Assembly: GCA_002686465.1 (NCBI GenBank)
Contig: NZCP01000044.1
Coordinates: 1 to 33,606 of the forward strand
From: Candidatus Woesebacteria bacterium
GTDB lineage: Bacteria > Patescibacteriota > Microgenomatia > UBA8517 > UBA10165
Direction of reading: 5' to 3'
DNA: 33,606 nt
Shown here in pieces: positions 1-8,157 of this stretch. Made by a program: the position numbers and the translations under genes. Numbering within the stretch: the stretch's first letter is position 1; each line of letters begins with the position of its first letter. Below the pieces are notes generated by a model. It was not told the DNA's origin. It made no database searches and saw only the letters and a list, made by a program, of their open reading frames with translations.

Positions 1-462
1 GTGGAAGCAGATGAAGTAACATACAACCTACACATCATCTTAAGATTTGAGCTGGAAAATGCTCTCATCAACAACAAATTAAAAGTCGAGGACCTCCAAT
101 CTGCATGGCGGGCAAAGATGAAAAAATACTTAGGGGTTGAGCCTAAAACGGACAGTGAGGGCGTGCTCCAAGACGTCCATTGGTCTTGGGGGAGCTTTGG
201 ATACTTCCCAACCTATGCTCTTGGAAACCTTTATGCCGCACAATTCACAAATAAAATGAGACAGGATCTTGATGTCGATCAATTGGTTAGCCGAGGTGAA
301 TTAGGAACAATGCTTGCATGGCTGCGAGAAAAAATTCACCAGCACGGAGGTCTTTACTGGCCTAGTGAGCTTGTTCAACGCGTCACCAGAGAAAAACTTA
401 ACCCCAAATATTTCCTCTCCTATATCAGAGAAAAATACGGCAAAATTTACAAACTCCGTTAG
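1..462 (+). CDS. Carboxypeptidase Taq (M32) metallopeptidase, C-terminal part
   Basis: This is the 3' end of a gene that starts before the window; the frame is open from base 1 and stops at TAG 460-462. It begins in the conserved M32 stretch with EADEVTYNLHIILRFE (family signature ADExTYxLHI) and continues with GVLQDVHWSWGSFGYFPTYALGN, matching the family motif GxxQDxHWS plus the following aromatic segment. M32 enzymes are cytosolic zinc carboxypeptidases that trim C-terminal residues from peptides. The zinc-binding HEXXH motif lies upstream and is not visible, so catalytic competence cannot be judged. No hairpin terminator is visible after the stop. The next gene has its own promoter about 10 bases downstream. 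The family call is secure, the exact substrate is not. Confidence 0.88.
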   Translation: MEADEVTYNLHIILRFELENALINNKLKVEDLQSAWRAKMKKYLGVEPKTDSEGVLQDVHWSWGSFGYFPTYALGNLYAAQFTNKMRQDLDVDQLVSRGELGTMLAWLREKIHQHGGLYWPSELVQRVTREKLNPKYFLSYIREKYGKIYKLR

Positions 463-468
463 TTCTCC

Positions 469-498
469 TTGACTTTGTGAAAGATTATTTGTTAGGCT
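469..498 (+). promoter_or_regulatory. Promoter for the Ala/Ser/Gly-rich repeat gene
   Basis: A -35 TTGACT at 469-474 is followed after 18 bases by TAGGCT at 493-498, preceded by TG at 490-491 (extended -10, TGnTAnnnT). The expected start point is near 505, giving a leader of about 20 bases that contains the Shine-Dalgarno site of the gene starting at 527. This is a sequence match only. Confidence 0.45.
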
Positions 499-526
499 GG
501 AAGCACTCTAAAAGGGGGTGACAAGT

Positions 527-1099
527 TTGGTTTTATCACAATTAGCACAAGGAGCAAAAAATACAATAGTTGGAGCCGTTAAAGGCGCGGACGATGTTGC
601 CTCAGCCCTCAGAGACGCGGTTAAAAGCCAAGTCACAGGTGGAGTAAAAGACGCAAGTGGAGCAGCTGTTACAGGCATTGATGCGGTAACAGACGTTGTA
701 ACCGCTGCGGTCTCAGGTGCATCAGAAGTTGGATCATCTGCAACTGACGCCGCAAAGGGAGCTGTAAGTTCTGCAGTATCTGCGATCAGTGATGCGGGCG
801 GTGATGTAGTGGCAGCAGCCACAAAAGCCACTTCTGGCGCAGTTAATGCTGCAGGAGAAGTTGGTGGCGACGTTGGGTCAGTTGCAGTTTCTGCAGTAGA
901 AGGCTCAATCGATGCCGCTGGAAGCATTGGACAAAGCACTGCCAAGGCTGCGGAAGCATCAACAGTTGCAGCAATCCAGGCAGCAGACGCAATAGGCTCA
1001 GAGGCCGGTTCATCTGTTCGCAAAGCTCTTCTCAACACGGCATCTTTGCCACGCGACGTTATCGAGGCAGCTATCAAAGGTAGCGGAAAGTCGGAGTAA
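527..1099 (+). CDS. Ala/Ser/Gly/Val-rich amphipathic repeat protein
   Basis: I do not recognise a named family. The product (190 residues) is built almost entirely of Ala, Gly, Ser, Val, Asp, Lys and Thr, arranged in recurring short blocks such as GAVxxA, DAAGxxG and SAVSA, which predicts a chain of amphipathic helices like LEA-type, phasin-like or apolipoprotein-like proteins. There is no signal peptide, no membrane segment and no cysteine. A GTG at 518 would also open this frame, but it lies inside AAGGGGGTGA (512-521), a near-perfect Shine-Dalgarno sequence. The TTG at 527 sits 5 bases after that site and is the better start. The composition also leaves a long open frame on the opposite strand, which is a by-product. 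A role in membrane or stress protection is a guess from composition only. Confidence 0.7.
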   Translation: MVLSQLAQGAKNTIVGAVKGADDVASALRDAVKSQVTGGVKDASGAAVTGIDAVTDVVTAAVSGASEVGSSATDAAKGAVSSAVSAISDAGGDVVAAATKATSGAVNAAGEVGGDVGSVAVSAVEGSIDAAGSIGQSTAKAAEASTVAAIQAADAIGSEAGSSVRKALLNTASLPRDVIEAAIKGSGKSE

Positions 1100-1123
1100 A
1101 GGGTAATGTTTGTGTTATTACGT

Positions 1124-1152
1124 AAGCTACGTAATTAATTACGTAGCTTTTT
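1124..1152 (+). terminator. Perfect 26-base palindrome plus T-run, terminator between convergent genes
   Basis: Positions 1124-1149 form a perfect palindrome (13-base arm AAGCTACGTAATT and its complement) followed by T1148-T1152. It lies 24 bases after the repeat gene stop and fits an intrinsic terminator on the plus strand. It covers the stop codon (1135-1137) of the convergent YfhO-like gene, so it may serve both strands, although the minus side has no T-tract. Confidence 0.7.
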
Positions 1153-3318
1153 CGTGTTCAGTTTCCTCACTAGAAATACTATCAAGAAAAGCAAAGCCGA
1201 GATAGAAATAACTCTTCCCCAGAGGAAAGATCCCGGTCGGTAAATGAATTCTACATTGTGGTCTCCTTTGGTTAAATAAACTGCTTTAAATAAGCCTGCT
1301 GCGATATGGACTTTCGTTTTTTGCCCATCAACCCAAGCTTCCCATCCAGGATAATAACTATCAGAAACAATTAGCCATCCAGGATTCTCCATTTGAGCCA
1401 TTAGTTGCAAATTAGTAGTACTTACGGTTTTTAGATTCGCTTCCCCATTAATCTTCTCAAAGATACCTGGCACAACGTTTGCGTCCGTACTATTTATATA
1501 GAATGCTCGAGGTAAAACATATTCGTTTTTGTAAGCATAGTAGTTAATATCACTAAAATTGGTTTTTCCTATCAGTTCTAAACCTTCACCTTTGAGGTTG
1601 TACGCAGAAATTAAATACCCCACGTTTTGTAAACCGAGTAGTTTTAGCGAATCCTCCGATATTGTGGCTGTCTGCTCGCCAATTCCTATACCGGCTCTCA
1701 CACGTGATTCGAACAGGGTATTTCTTTGCAAGAATAAACCACTATAACCACCGCTACTTGAGACATCGAAAAGCATGTTAATATTTGCATCCAAAGCATT
1801 CATGTGATTTACAACTAAATCCTGATTATTACGCCATCCGGAACGCTCGTTGATCTTATCGTAAGTTTGAGTACTTCCTATGGAATAAATCCTTGACGGA
1901 AAATCAACATCCGCCTCTACGACCTCTAGTATTTGCGGGGGAGAGAGGACTCTTTCCCCGTCAACTACCGGGTTATATTGGTAGCCGAATTTAAATAGAT
2001 CAAAAAGTAAGACCAATATAAAAATAGCGACTACCCAACTGATGAGTGACCTACTACGTAGTTTACTACGTAGATGATCTAAACCAATTCCTGCCAAAAC
2101 TGCTAGCGAGAATGTCGAAATCAGTAAAAATCTGGATGGTACTCTAAAAGAATTGAAACCTGGTAAATGAAAAACAAAAGAAGTTGGACTATATTTCCCC
2201 AAGGTCAGAAGAATCGAAACTGCAAAAAGTATTAAAAATGGAACCACTAATATTCTCTGCTTTTTCCACAAGAATACAGTAACTCCTGCAAAAACCAACG
2301 TTAAAAAACCGACATACCCGGTATTCTCCCAAAACATTCCCCAATTCCCACCAAATCTGGAATATGTCCCCAATCCTGGATCACCAAAATAGTAAGGAAG
2401 TATAAAAGTGATTAGGTTTCTCGGATGGTAAGGAAGAGAGTCAAGAGCGATATTTCCGAGACCTGCAGCTCGTGTTGACTCCCCTACCAGCTCCAAAGTT
2501 GGGAAAAACTGGATGGCAGAGAGCAAGATCCCAAACAAGATAATTCCGGAAAATTTTATAGACCATACAATAATCCTCTCTACATATTTGCCGATCTCTT
2601 TTCCCCGATCTAAAAATAATTTAATATGCAAAAATAAAAAGACAGAAAAAGCCGAGTACAGAACCATCTGTAATGACCCAGCAAAAACCTGAATAGCTAA
2701 AATTGCAGATCCTAAGAGGGCAAATTTATATTTCCCACTATCAAAAAAACGCAAAACCGCGTAGAAAAGAAGAGGCAGCCAAACACTAGATGCAACAATG
2801 TTTTGATGAGTTATATGAACAACCAAAAAACCACTTAGCCCAAATGCAATGCTGGAGAAAACAGAGGAAAGACGCGAAACACCCAAATATCGTACCAAAA
2901 CATACATTCCAAAAAAGGCTGTAAGAAAGTTGAAAACTTGCGTAAGATTATATGCTTGAACAAAAGAAAGAGTTGAGAACAGAACTAGATTGTAAGGATA
3001 TAACGATCCAACTTGTCCCTCGGCAAAAAGTGGAAAGCCTGTAAAGATTTTATCTGTCCAAAGAGGAAAGCTCCCCGATCTTAGAGATTCGTAAAGGGAA
3101 TACTTAAAAGGTAGGTTTTGATTTAGTGTGTCGCTTCTTAAAAAGTCTCCAGTTACAAAAATCTTGTCTTGAAAAACAATTTGATTAAAGAATAATACGG
3201 TAACGAAAAGAAGAAATAAAAAGGGAAGAGATTGAGATAAAGCCTGTTGGAGCTTCTTGATCAACTCTCGCATAATGGGGGTGTGTCTTAAGTATTCCCC
3301 TGCTTTCCGGTGGTCCAT
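1135..3318 (-). CDS. YfhO-like polytopic membrane protein (GT-C type)
   Basis: The product (727 residues) is a polytopic membrane protein. A first transmembrane segment around residues 31-48 is followed by an extracytoplasmic loop containing FPLWTDKIFTGFPLFAEGQVGSLYP, the pattern seen at this place in YfhO-family proteins. About ten more hydrophobic segments follow, then a C-terminal soluble region (about residues 455-700) and a final membrane helix with a basic end. YfhO-like proteins belong to the GT-C glycosyltransferase-like superfamily and have been linked to glycosylation of cell-wall polymers; the substrate here is unknown. A -10 element ends 7 bases before ATG 3318, which favours this start as a leaderless mRNA. 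ATG 3273 (712 residues) is an alternative without a ribosome binding site. The gene is divergent from the CapA-like gene. Confidence 0.75.
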   Translation of the reverse strand: MDHRKAGEYLRHTPIMRELIKKLQQALSQSLPFLFLLFVTVLFFNQIVFQDKIFVTGDFLRSDTLNQNLPFKYSLYESLRSGSFPLWTDKIFTGFPLFAEGQVGSLYPYNLVLFSTLSFVQAYNLTQVFNFLTAFFGMYVLVRYLGVSRLSSVFSSIAFGLSGFLVVHITHQNIVASSVWLPLLFYAVLRFFDSGKYKFALLGSAILAIQVFAGSLQMVLYSAFSVFLFLHIKLFLDRGKEIGKYVERIIVWSIKFSGIILFGILLSAIQFFPTLELVGESTRAAGLGNIALDSLPYHPRNLITFILPYYFGDPGLGTYSRFGGNWGMFWENTGYVGFLTLVFAGVTVFLWKKQRILVVPFLILFAVSILLTLGKYSPTSFVFHLPGFNSFRVPSRFLLISTFSLAVLAGIGLDHLRSKLRSRSLISWVVAIFILVLLFDLFKFGYQYNPVVDGERVLSPPQILEVVEADVDFPSRIYSIGSTQTYDKINERSGWRNNQDLVVNHMNALDANINMLFDVSSSGGYSGLFLQRNTLFESRVRAGIGIGEQTATISEDSLKLLGLQNVGYLISAYNLKGEGLELIGKTNFSDINYYAYKNEYVLPRAFYINSTDANVVPGIFEKINGEANLKTVSTTNLQLMAQMENPGWLIVSDSYYPGWEAWVDGQKTKVHIAAGLFKAVYLTKGDHNVEFIYRPGSFLWGRVISISALLFLIVFLVRKLNTKKLRN

Positions 3319-3325
3319 GACACAA

Positions 3326-3354
3326 ATTGTAGGAAATGGGAAGGAGAATGTCTA
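3326..3354 (-). promoter_or_regulatory. Promoter of the YfhO-like gene
   Basis: On the minus strand TAGACA (3349-3354) and TACAAT (3326-3331) are separated by 17 bases, each matching the sigma-70 consensus at five of six positions. The -10 ends 7 bases before ATG 3318, so the mRNA would start at or next to the start codon. Confidence 0.55.
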
Positions 3355-3396
3355 GCCAACTGGAGTTGATCTGGAGTATCACCCTCCTTTGTGTAA

Positions 3397-3402
3397 TATA
3401 CT
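3397..3402 (+). promoter_or_regulatory. Possible -10 element of the CapA-like gene
   Basis: TATACT at 3397-3402 lies 16 bases before ATG 3419, inside the divergent intergenic region. No convincing -35 is seen at the right distance. TTGATC at 3366-3371 is too far unless an overlapping TAATAT at 3394-3399 is used with long spacing. Confidence 0.3.
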
Positions 3403-3418
3403 AAGAAATAGCGCTTGT

Positions 3419-4480
3419 ATGGCAAATCGGAATTTAGAACTGTTAGTTTTGGGTTTGCTCCTTGTTCTGGAAGTAGCTCTGATCTCTACTCAATCCCCAA
3501 TCCCCCAGAGAAATCTTGTTAAAAAAGAGACTTTATATAAACCACAAACACCTTCTCTCGAACAAGTATTCCAAAACGATCACAACTGGGTAGATGCATT
3601 ACCACAAGAACACATTCGTACTTTAGTAGCAACGGGTGATGTTATGCTTGGGCGAGTTGTGAACTCCAAAATGGTCCAATCAAAAGATTTTACCTGGCCT
3701 TTTAAAAAAACCATAGGTTTACTAAAGAACGCTGACATTAGCTTCGTAAATCTTGAAGGTCCGCTAACCGAAAACTGTCCAGTTACAACCGAGGGAATGA
3801 AGTTTTGTGGGGATATCCGGAACACACAGGGACTAGTTTATTCCGGAGTAGATGTGGCAAACCTCGCTAATAATCATACTAGTAACTATGAAGACGAAGG
3901 GTTAGACACAACAATCAACGTACTCAAAAAAAGTAATATTGCCGTTACCGGATTGTCTGGGGCAACATATAAAGATATCGAAAGGCTACGCTTTGCATTT
4001 TTGGGATACAACGCCATTAGCCCACAAGCACAAGGTACTTCTTGGGCAAAAGAAGATAAAATCATCTCAGAGATCAAAGAAGCAAAAAATAACTCGACCA
4101 TTGTTGTCGTTGCATTTCATTGGGGAGTTGAATATACAACGCAGCCTACTAACAAACAGAGAGAGTTGGCACATCTCGCAATCGATTCAGGAGCGGATGT
4201 AGTAATCGGTAATCACCCACACTGGATTCAACCAGTTGAAATATACAAAAATAAGGTTATTACTTACTCACACGGAAATTTTGTTTTTGACCAAATGTGG
4301 TCGCAAAAAACAAGAGAAGGAGTCGTGGGGAAATATACTTTTTATGACAACCAATTAATAGACGTAGAATTTCTGCCAGTGATAATCGAAGACTTTGGAC
4401 AACCAAGGTTTGCTACAGAGCTCGATAAGCAAAGGATTTTGAGCGGGATGAAAGAAGCGAGCTATCAGTTATACCAGTAG
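3419..4480 (+). CDS. CapA/PgsA-family metallophosphatase-like protein, membrane anchored
   Basis: The protein (353 residues) has an N-terminal hydrophobic anchor (about residues 5-25) followed by a CapA domain of the calcineurin-like metallophosphoesterase fold. Visible family motifs in order are GDVMLGR, NLEGPLT, NLANNHTSNY, HWGVEY, GNHPHWIQP and YSHGNFVFDQ, which contain the expected metal-binding Asp, Asn and His residues. Family members act outside the membrane in poly-gamma-glutamate or capsule export and related wall polymer handling; no pgsB/pgsC partners are seen here, so the substrate is unknown. The open frame extends back to a TTG at 3389, but ATG 3419 places the anchor at the true N-terminus. 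It ends 85 bases from the convergent secA stop, with a perfect palindrome between them. Confidence 0.82.
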   Translation: MANRNLELLVLGLLLVLEVALISTQSPIPQRNLVKKETLYKPQTPSLEQVFQNDHNWVDALPQEHIRTLVATGDVMLGRVVNSKMVQSKDFTWPFKKTIGLLKNADISFVNLEGPLTENCPVTTEGMKFCGDIRNTQGLVYSGVDVANLANNHTSNYEDEGLDTTINVLKKSNIAVTGLSGATYKDIERLRFAFLGYNAISPQAQGTSWAKEDKIISEIKEAKNNSTIVVVAFHWGVEYTTQPTNKQRELAHLAIDSGADVVIGNHPHWIQPVEIYKNKVITYSHGNFVFDQMWSQKTREGVVGKYTFYDNQLIDVEFLPVIIEDFGQPRFATELDKQRILSGMKEASYQLYQ

Positions 4481-4518
4481 TACACTCCCAGTACTTTGCC
4501 ATAGTACGTACGACGAAA

Positions 4519-4553
4519 GTAAATAACACGTTCTTCGAACGTTCGAAGAACGT
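4519..4553. repeat. 35-base dispersed repeat, copy 1, containing a 26-base perfect palindrome
   Basis: Bases 4519-4553 are identical over all 35 positions to 30535-30569. The last 26 bases (4528-4553, half-site ACGTTCTTCGAAC) are a perfect palindrome. It lies between the convergent ends of the CapA-like gene and secA, 12 bases downstream of the secA stop. There is no T-tract, so it is not a textbook intrinsic terminator. It could be a bidirectional terminator, an RNA 3'-end stabiliser or a mobile palindromic element. Confidence 0.85.
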
Positions 4554-4565
4554 ACGAAGTATATA

Positions 4566-7283
4566 CTACCCATATTTCGGATAATGACATTTTTTGAATT
4601 TCTTTCCTGATCCGCACCAACATGGATCATTGCGCCCAAGCTTTTTTTGGGCTTGCTGTCCGTTCTTTGATACTTGTTGACTTGCAGCTTTTGTTATTGG
4701 TGTTTGCTCAAGACCGGTCGCATCAGTCACATCAACATTAGTATCTATATTATCCAAGTTTATAGCTGGCCTTTGGGCGGCTTGCGGAACTACGCGGAAA
4801 ATGCGGCGGGTCATATTTGCATCAATATCGACCATTAATTTATCAAAAAGGTCAAAGGCTTCTTTTTTAAATTCAACAAGCGGATCCTTTTGTCCATACC
4901 CCCGAAGACCAACCCCTTCGCGAAGATCGGTTAAATTGTCCAAATGGTCCATCCAAAGAGAATCTATAGATGAAAGATAGGAATATTTTTCCGCTTGGCG
5001 CATGGCCTCATTCCCCAGTTGTTTTTCCCTCTTTGTATATAAATCATCGACCAACGCCAGCAAGAATTCTGTAATCTTGTCCGCACTCCCTAACTCCTGA
5101 ATTTTGCCAGATAATCTCTTTTGAGATTGGTCATCAAACGGCATCATTTCTAAAAACATCATTAACAACCTCTCATAATCTACCTCTTCCCCTTCCTCTA
5201 CGCTTACAAAGGCAAGGTTTACCAATGACTCCACCTGCTCTTTTAGCTTTTTGTTGACTTCCTTTTTGAGGTTTTTCTTCTTTAAAACTTTCTTTCTTAA
5301 TTTATAGATAATCTCTCTCTGTTGGTTGGCAACATCGTCATATTCAACCAAATGCTTTCGAGCATCAAAATGAAAACCTTCTACTTTAACTTGAGCTTGC
5401 CCTATCGCCTTACTAACTATAGTGTTCTCAATAGGTTGATCTTCCGGAATTTTCAAAGTCTCCATAAGACCCGATATTTGCTCACCGCCAAAAACACGCA
5501 TAAGGTCGTCTTCGAGCGAAAGGAAAAATTTTGTTGACCCAGGATCACCTAGTCGACCAGACCGGCCACGTAACTGGTTATCAATTCGGCGTGCTTCGTG
5601 TCTCTCAGTTCCAATAACATGCAGACCCCCGGCTTTTACGACGTGATCATGACTTTCCTTCCATTTCAAATATTCTTTGCTGTTGGCGTGCTTTTCGCGA
5701 TCAACCCCTGGAGGTGCATCTGGTCGGTCCCCTCCTAAAATTATGTCAACTCCACGGCCCGCCATGTTCGTCGCAACAGTCACCGCACCTGGTTCCCCCG
5801 CCTCTGCGATAATTGTTGCCTCTCGTTCATGGTTTTTAGCATTTAAAATGTTGTGGGGAACCTTTTTCCTTTTCAAGAATTCTGCTATAATCTCATTTTT
5901 TCCAATCGAAGTTGTACCGACTAAAATTGGACGACCTTGGCGTCTTACCTCATTGATTTCTCCGACCACAGCTGCATATTTAGCACGGGCGGTCTTATAG
6001 ATAGAATCTGGATGATCCTTGCGAACAAGTGGTTTGTATGTCGGGACAATAACAGCATCTAATTTGTAAATCTTGTGAAATTCTTCGGCTTCAGTTGCAG
6101 CAGTACCTGTCATCCCAGAAAGATGTTTGTACATACGGAAATAGTTTTGGAAAGAAATGGTTGCGAGTGTACGAGATTCCTGCTGGATAGTAACGTCTTC
6201 TTTTGCCTCAACTGATTGATGGAGTCCATCAGACCAACGTCTACCAAACATCAGCCTACCTGTAAACTCATCAACGATAACTATTTGGTTGTCGCGGACA
6301 ACATAATCTCTGTCTTTTTGGTAAAGAGTTCTTGCCCGAAGAGAATTTTCAATGTGGTGTAGTGTATCAAAATCTTTCTCGTAAAGATTATCAACTCCTA
6401 GTATCTTTTCCACTTTTGCAACTCCGTGCTCTGTAAGATTTGCTGTTTTCGTTTTTTCATCAATCGTATAATCAGTATCTGCAGACAACCCCTGAACAAT
6501 ACTTGCAAATTTGTAATACTTGTCTGTCGGCTCGGTGTCCGGGGCAGAGATAATAAGAGGGGTTCTCGCCTCATCAATTAGAATTGAGTCAACCTCGTCA
6601 ACAATCGCAAAATAATGCCCTCTTTGGACCATTTGAGAAAGGTCCGACACCATGTTGTCCCGTAGATAATCAAAACCAAACTCATTGTTAGTACCATATA
6701 CAACATCTGCTTGGTACACTTCTCGCCGGTCAACTGATCGCAGATGACTCAACCTTTCATCCCCATGCGAGTTATCCTCATGGTTAACGTCGAAAATAAG
6801 AGATTTTCCTTCTTGTATTATCGATCCAACAGAAAGGCCAAGGAGCTCAAAGGTTGGACCGTTCCACCCAGCGTCGCGCCTTGCAAGGTAGTCGTTGACT
6901 GTAACAAGGTGAACACACTTCCCTGTTAGAGCACGTAAATAAAGAGGAGCAACAGCAGATAAAGTTTTCCCCTCCCCTGTCTTTTGCTCGGCAATTTTGC
7001 CTTCAAAAAGGGCAATCCCTGCCATTAGCTGGGTATCATACGGCCGAAGACCAAGTGCACGCCAAGAAGCCTCTCGAGAAACGGCAAAAGCTTCAGGCAA
7101 AATATCATGAAGTGTCTCTCCTTTTTTGAGACGTTTCTTAAACTCCTCTGTTTTTTTCGCAAAATCGGCGTCCTTGAGCTTTGATATCTTAGATCCAAGC
7201 TCGTTTATACTCTCAACAATCTTCGACAGGCGAGAAACTTCTCGTGCGTTTGCGTCCACCAATTTAGAAAAAATCCCTAGCAT
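4566..7283 (-). CDS. secA: Protein translocase ATPase SecA
   Basis: SecA is the motor that drives unfolded preproteins through SecYEG at the cytoplasmic membrane. The 905-residue product is full length. Walker A QKTGEGKT lies at residues 100-107. The DEAD-like Walker B region VDEVDSILIDEARTPLII and the helicase motifs GTTSIGKNE, TNMAGRGVDI and GRSGRLGDPG are all present in order. The C-terminus carries the zinc-binding SEC-C motif CxCxGSG...KKCH shape, with Cys888, Cys890, Cys899 and His900 visible. ATG 7283 has no Shine-Dalgarno site. A TATACT -10 element lies 12 bases upstream, so the mRNA leader is probably only a few bases long. The 243 bases upstream are rich in stem-loops. This is a core gene and the call is certain. 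Confidence 0.98.
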   Translation of the reverse strand: MLGIFSKLVDANAREVSRLSKIVESINELGSKISKLKDADFAKKTEEFKKRLKKGETLHDILPEAFAVSREASWRALGLRPYDTQLMAGIALFEGKIAEQKTGEGKTLSAVAPLYLRALTGKCVHLVTVNDYLARRDAGWNGPTFELLGLSVGSIIQEGKSLIFDVNHEDNSHGDERLSHLRSVDRREVYQADVVYGTNNEFGFDYLRDNMVSDLSQMVQRGHYFAIVDEVDSILIDEARTPLIISAPDTEPTDKYYKFASIVQGLSADTDYTIDEKTKTANLTEHGVAKVEKILGVDNLYEKDFDTLHHIENSLRARTLYQKDRDYVVRDNQIVIVDEFTGRLMFGRRWSDGLHQSVEAKEDVTIQQESRTLATISFQNYFRMYKHLSGMTGTAATEAEEFHKIYKLDAVIVPTYKPLVRKDHPDSIYKTARAKYAAVVGEINEVRRQGRPILVGTTSIGKNEIIAEFLKRKKVPHNILNAKNHEREATIIAEAGEPGAVTVATNMAGRGVDIILGGDRPDAPPGVDREKHANSKEYLKWKESHDHVVKAGGLHVIGTERHEARRIDNQLRGRSGRLGDPGSTKFFLSLEDDLMRVFGGEQISGLMETLKIPEDQPIENTIVSKAIGQAQVKVEGFHFDARKHLVEYDDVANQQREIIYKLRKKVLKKKNLKKEVNKKLKEQVESLVNLAFVSVEEGEEVDYERLLMMFLEMMPFDDQSQKRLSGKIQELGSADKITEFLLALVDDLYTKREKQLGNEAMRQAEKYSYLSSIDSLWMDHLDNLTDLREGVGLRGYGQKDPLVEFKKEAFDLFDKLMVDIDANMTRRIFRVVPQAAQRPAINLDNIDTNVDVTDATGLEQTPITKAASQQVSKNGQQAQKKLGRNDPCWCGSGKKFKKCHYPKYG

Positions 7284-7295
7284 TGTGCTGATATA

Positions 7296-7301
7296 AGTAT
7301 A
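7296..7301 (-). promoter_or_regulatory. -10 element of secA
   Basis: TATACT on the minus strand ends 12 bases before ATG 7283, predicting a leader of about 6 bases. No good -35 is seen at 16-18 bases. A TTGACG further upstream lies within a hairpin and is too distant. Confidence 0.4.
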
Positions 7302-7413
7302 CTCTAGATAAACCTCCGAGGCCTAAAAGGCCTCGGTTTCTCTCGTCAAGAGAAAACGGTTTGATCACTGCTTCGCTTCATCCCCGCTGAGCGGGGTTCT
7401 CGCGAAGTTTGAA

Positions 7414-7430
7414 TAGAAAATTAGCACAAA
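7414..7430. repeat. 17-base dispersed repeat, copy 1
   Basis: TAGAAAATTAGCACAAA at 7414-7430 recurs exactly at 30485-30501, and both copies continue with two variable bases and AGAGG. It lies in gene-free DNA at both sites. Function unknown. Confidence 0.6.
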
Positions 7431-7526
7431 AAAGAGGCATTTTAGCCCGATTTATCGGGCCGCAAGTGTAATTAGCAAAATATAGCAGTCTTTGACCCCT
7501 TCTGATAACATTTGTTACACTTTGAC

Positions 7527-8156
7527 CTACTCTTTGAAGCAGAGGAAAATTATGTTTGCCTCAGGAGTTACACTCTTAAGAACTGGGAAGACTCTGCTGA
7601 GTTTCGACTCAAGTTGGTACTTATCAGTTATTCTTGACGGTGAATCAACATGATTGAATACTGCAACTCCCCCAGAGCTCAATAAATCCTTGATTGTTTT
7701 GAGAAATTTCGTGGTCTTAAATTTGTCAGGGGTATGATATCCGGTATAAATATCAATAAGAATCAAATCAAAAGATCCTTGCTGTTTCTTCACCCATTTT
7801 TCAGCATCTGCCTCGACAATCTTCAGGTTTTTTACCTCGTGGAGGCTCAGGTATTTTTTACCGAGATTTATCATTAAAGGATCAACATCAACGCCTACTA
7901 TCTTACTATTTGGCCAATATTTCTGTACCAATTCTGCCGCTGACCCCCCGCCAAGGCCGAGAATTAGAACTTGGGAAATATCGTTGCCACTCTTCTTAAC
8001 CTTTTTTAATGCAGTGTCCCACACCTTCTTTACCAACCACCCGCTCTGGCTCAAGCCTCCAGCTAAAATTCTAGTTCCCTCCAAAGTTCTAACAACCTGA
8101 ATCTTCCCATTAATTGGAGAGTTGACCTCCTCTAAAATTTTAATCAACTTAAACAT
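7527..8156 (-). CDS. Spermidine-synthase-like class I SAM methyltransferase fold protein
   Basis: The product (209 residues) has the Rossmann-type motif LILGLGGGSAAELV followed by IVGVDVDPLMINLGKKYL (motif II with acidic residue) and the later LILIDIYTGYHTPD, the pattern found in spermidine synthase-like proteins. The N-terminal beta domain of true spermidine synthases is shortened, so aminopropyl transfer or methyl transfer to an unknown substrate are both possible. The frame opens further upstream, but ATG 8156 has an excellent ribosome binding site (GGGAGGGG, 7 bases away) and starts 1 base after the stop of the D,D-carboxypeptidase gene, so the two are translationally linked. It is the last gene of the greA-lysS-serS run. 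Confidence 0.72.
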   Translation of the reverse strand: MFKLIKILEEVNSPINGKIQVVRTLEGTRILAGGLSQSGWLVKKVWDTALKKVKKSGNDISQVLILGLGGGSAAELVQKYWPNSKIVGVDVDPLMINLGKKYLSLHEVKNLKIVEADAEKWVKKQQGSFDLILIDIYTGYHTPDKFKTTKFLKTIKDLLSSGGVAVFNHVDSPSRITDKYQLESKLSRVFPVLKSVTPEANIIFLCFKE

Positions 8157-8157
8157 A

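Larger units (their letters stand above)
7284..7526 (-). other. Structured 243-base gene-free region upstream of secA
   Basis: No coding sequence was found. On the minus strand the region holds several stem-loops in a row: 7-base arms GCCCGAT/ATCGGGC at 7446-7461; an outer CTTCGC/GCGAAG stem enclosing CCCCGC/GCGGGG (about 7370-7407); TTTCTCT/AGAGAAA (about 7337-7355); and CCGAGGCC/GGCCTCGG at 7316-7336. It also holds a 17-base dispersed repeat (7414-7430), a -10 element for secA (7296-7301) and a motif shared with the greA promoter region (7508-7522). It may be a structured leader, a small RNA locus or simply stacked terminators. Confidence 0.5.

Noticed and set aside
518-526. GTG at 518 as start of the repeat protein
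   Set aside because: The GTG is part of the near-consensus Shine-Dalgarno AAGGGGGTGA; TTG 527 is at the right distance from it.
508-1077. Long minus-strand open frame opposite the Ala/Ser/Gly-rich gene
   Set aside because: It mirrors the low-complexity composition of the plus-strand gene (Ala/Thr/Ser-rich), lacks a promoter or ribosome site, and the plus strand has promoter, Shine-Dalgarno and terminator.
2049-2076. TACGTA palindromes inside the YfhO-like gene as a repeat insertion
   Set aside because: The coding frame runs through without change in an LRSKLRSRS segment; it is ordinary coding sequence of a basic loop, although the base pattern is curious.
5677-6000. 107-codon plus-strand frame inside secA
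   Set aside because: It is a shadow of secA in another frame with no promoter or ribosome site.
7489-7521. Plus-strand promoter-like TTGACC, 17-18 bases, TTACAC upstream of secA
   Set aside because: No plus-strand gene follows; only the minus-strand methyltransferase gene lies there. It was kept only as part of a shared motif.
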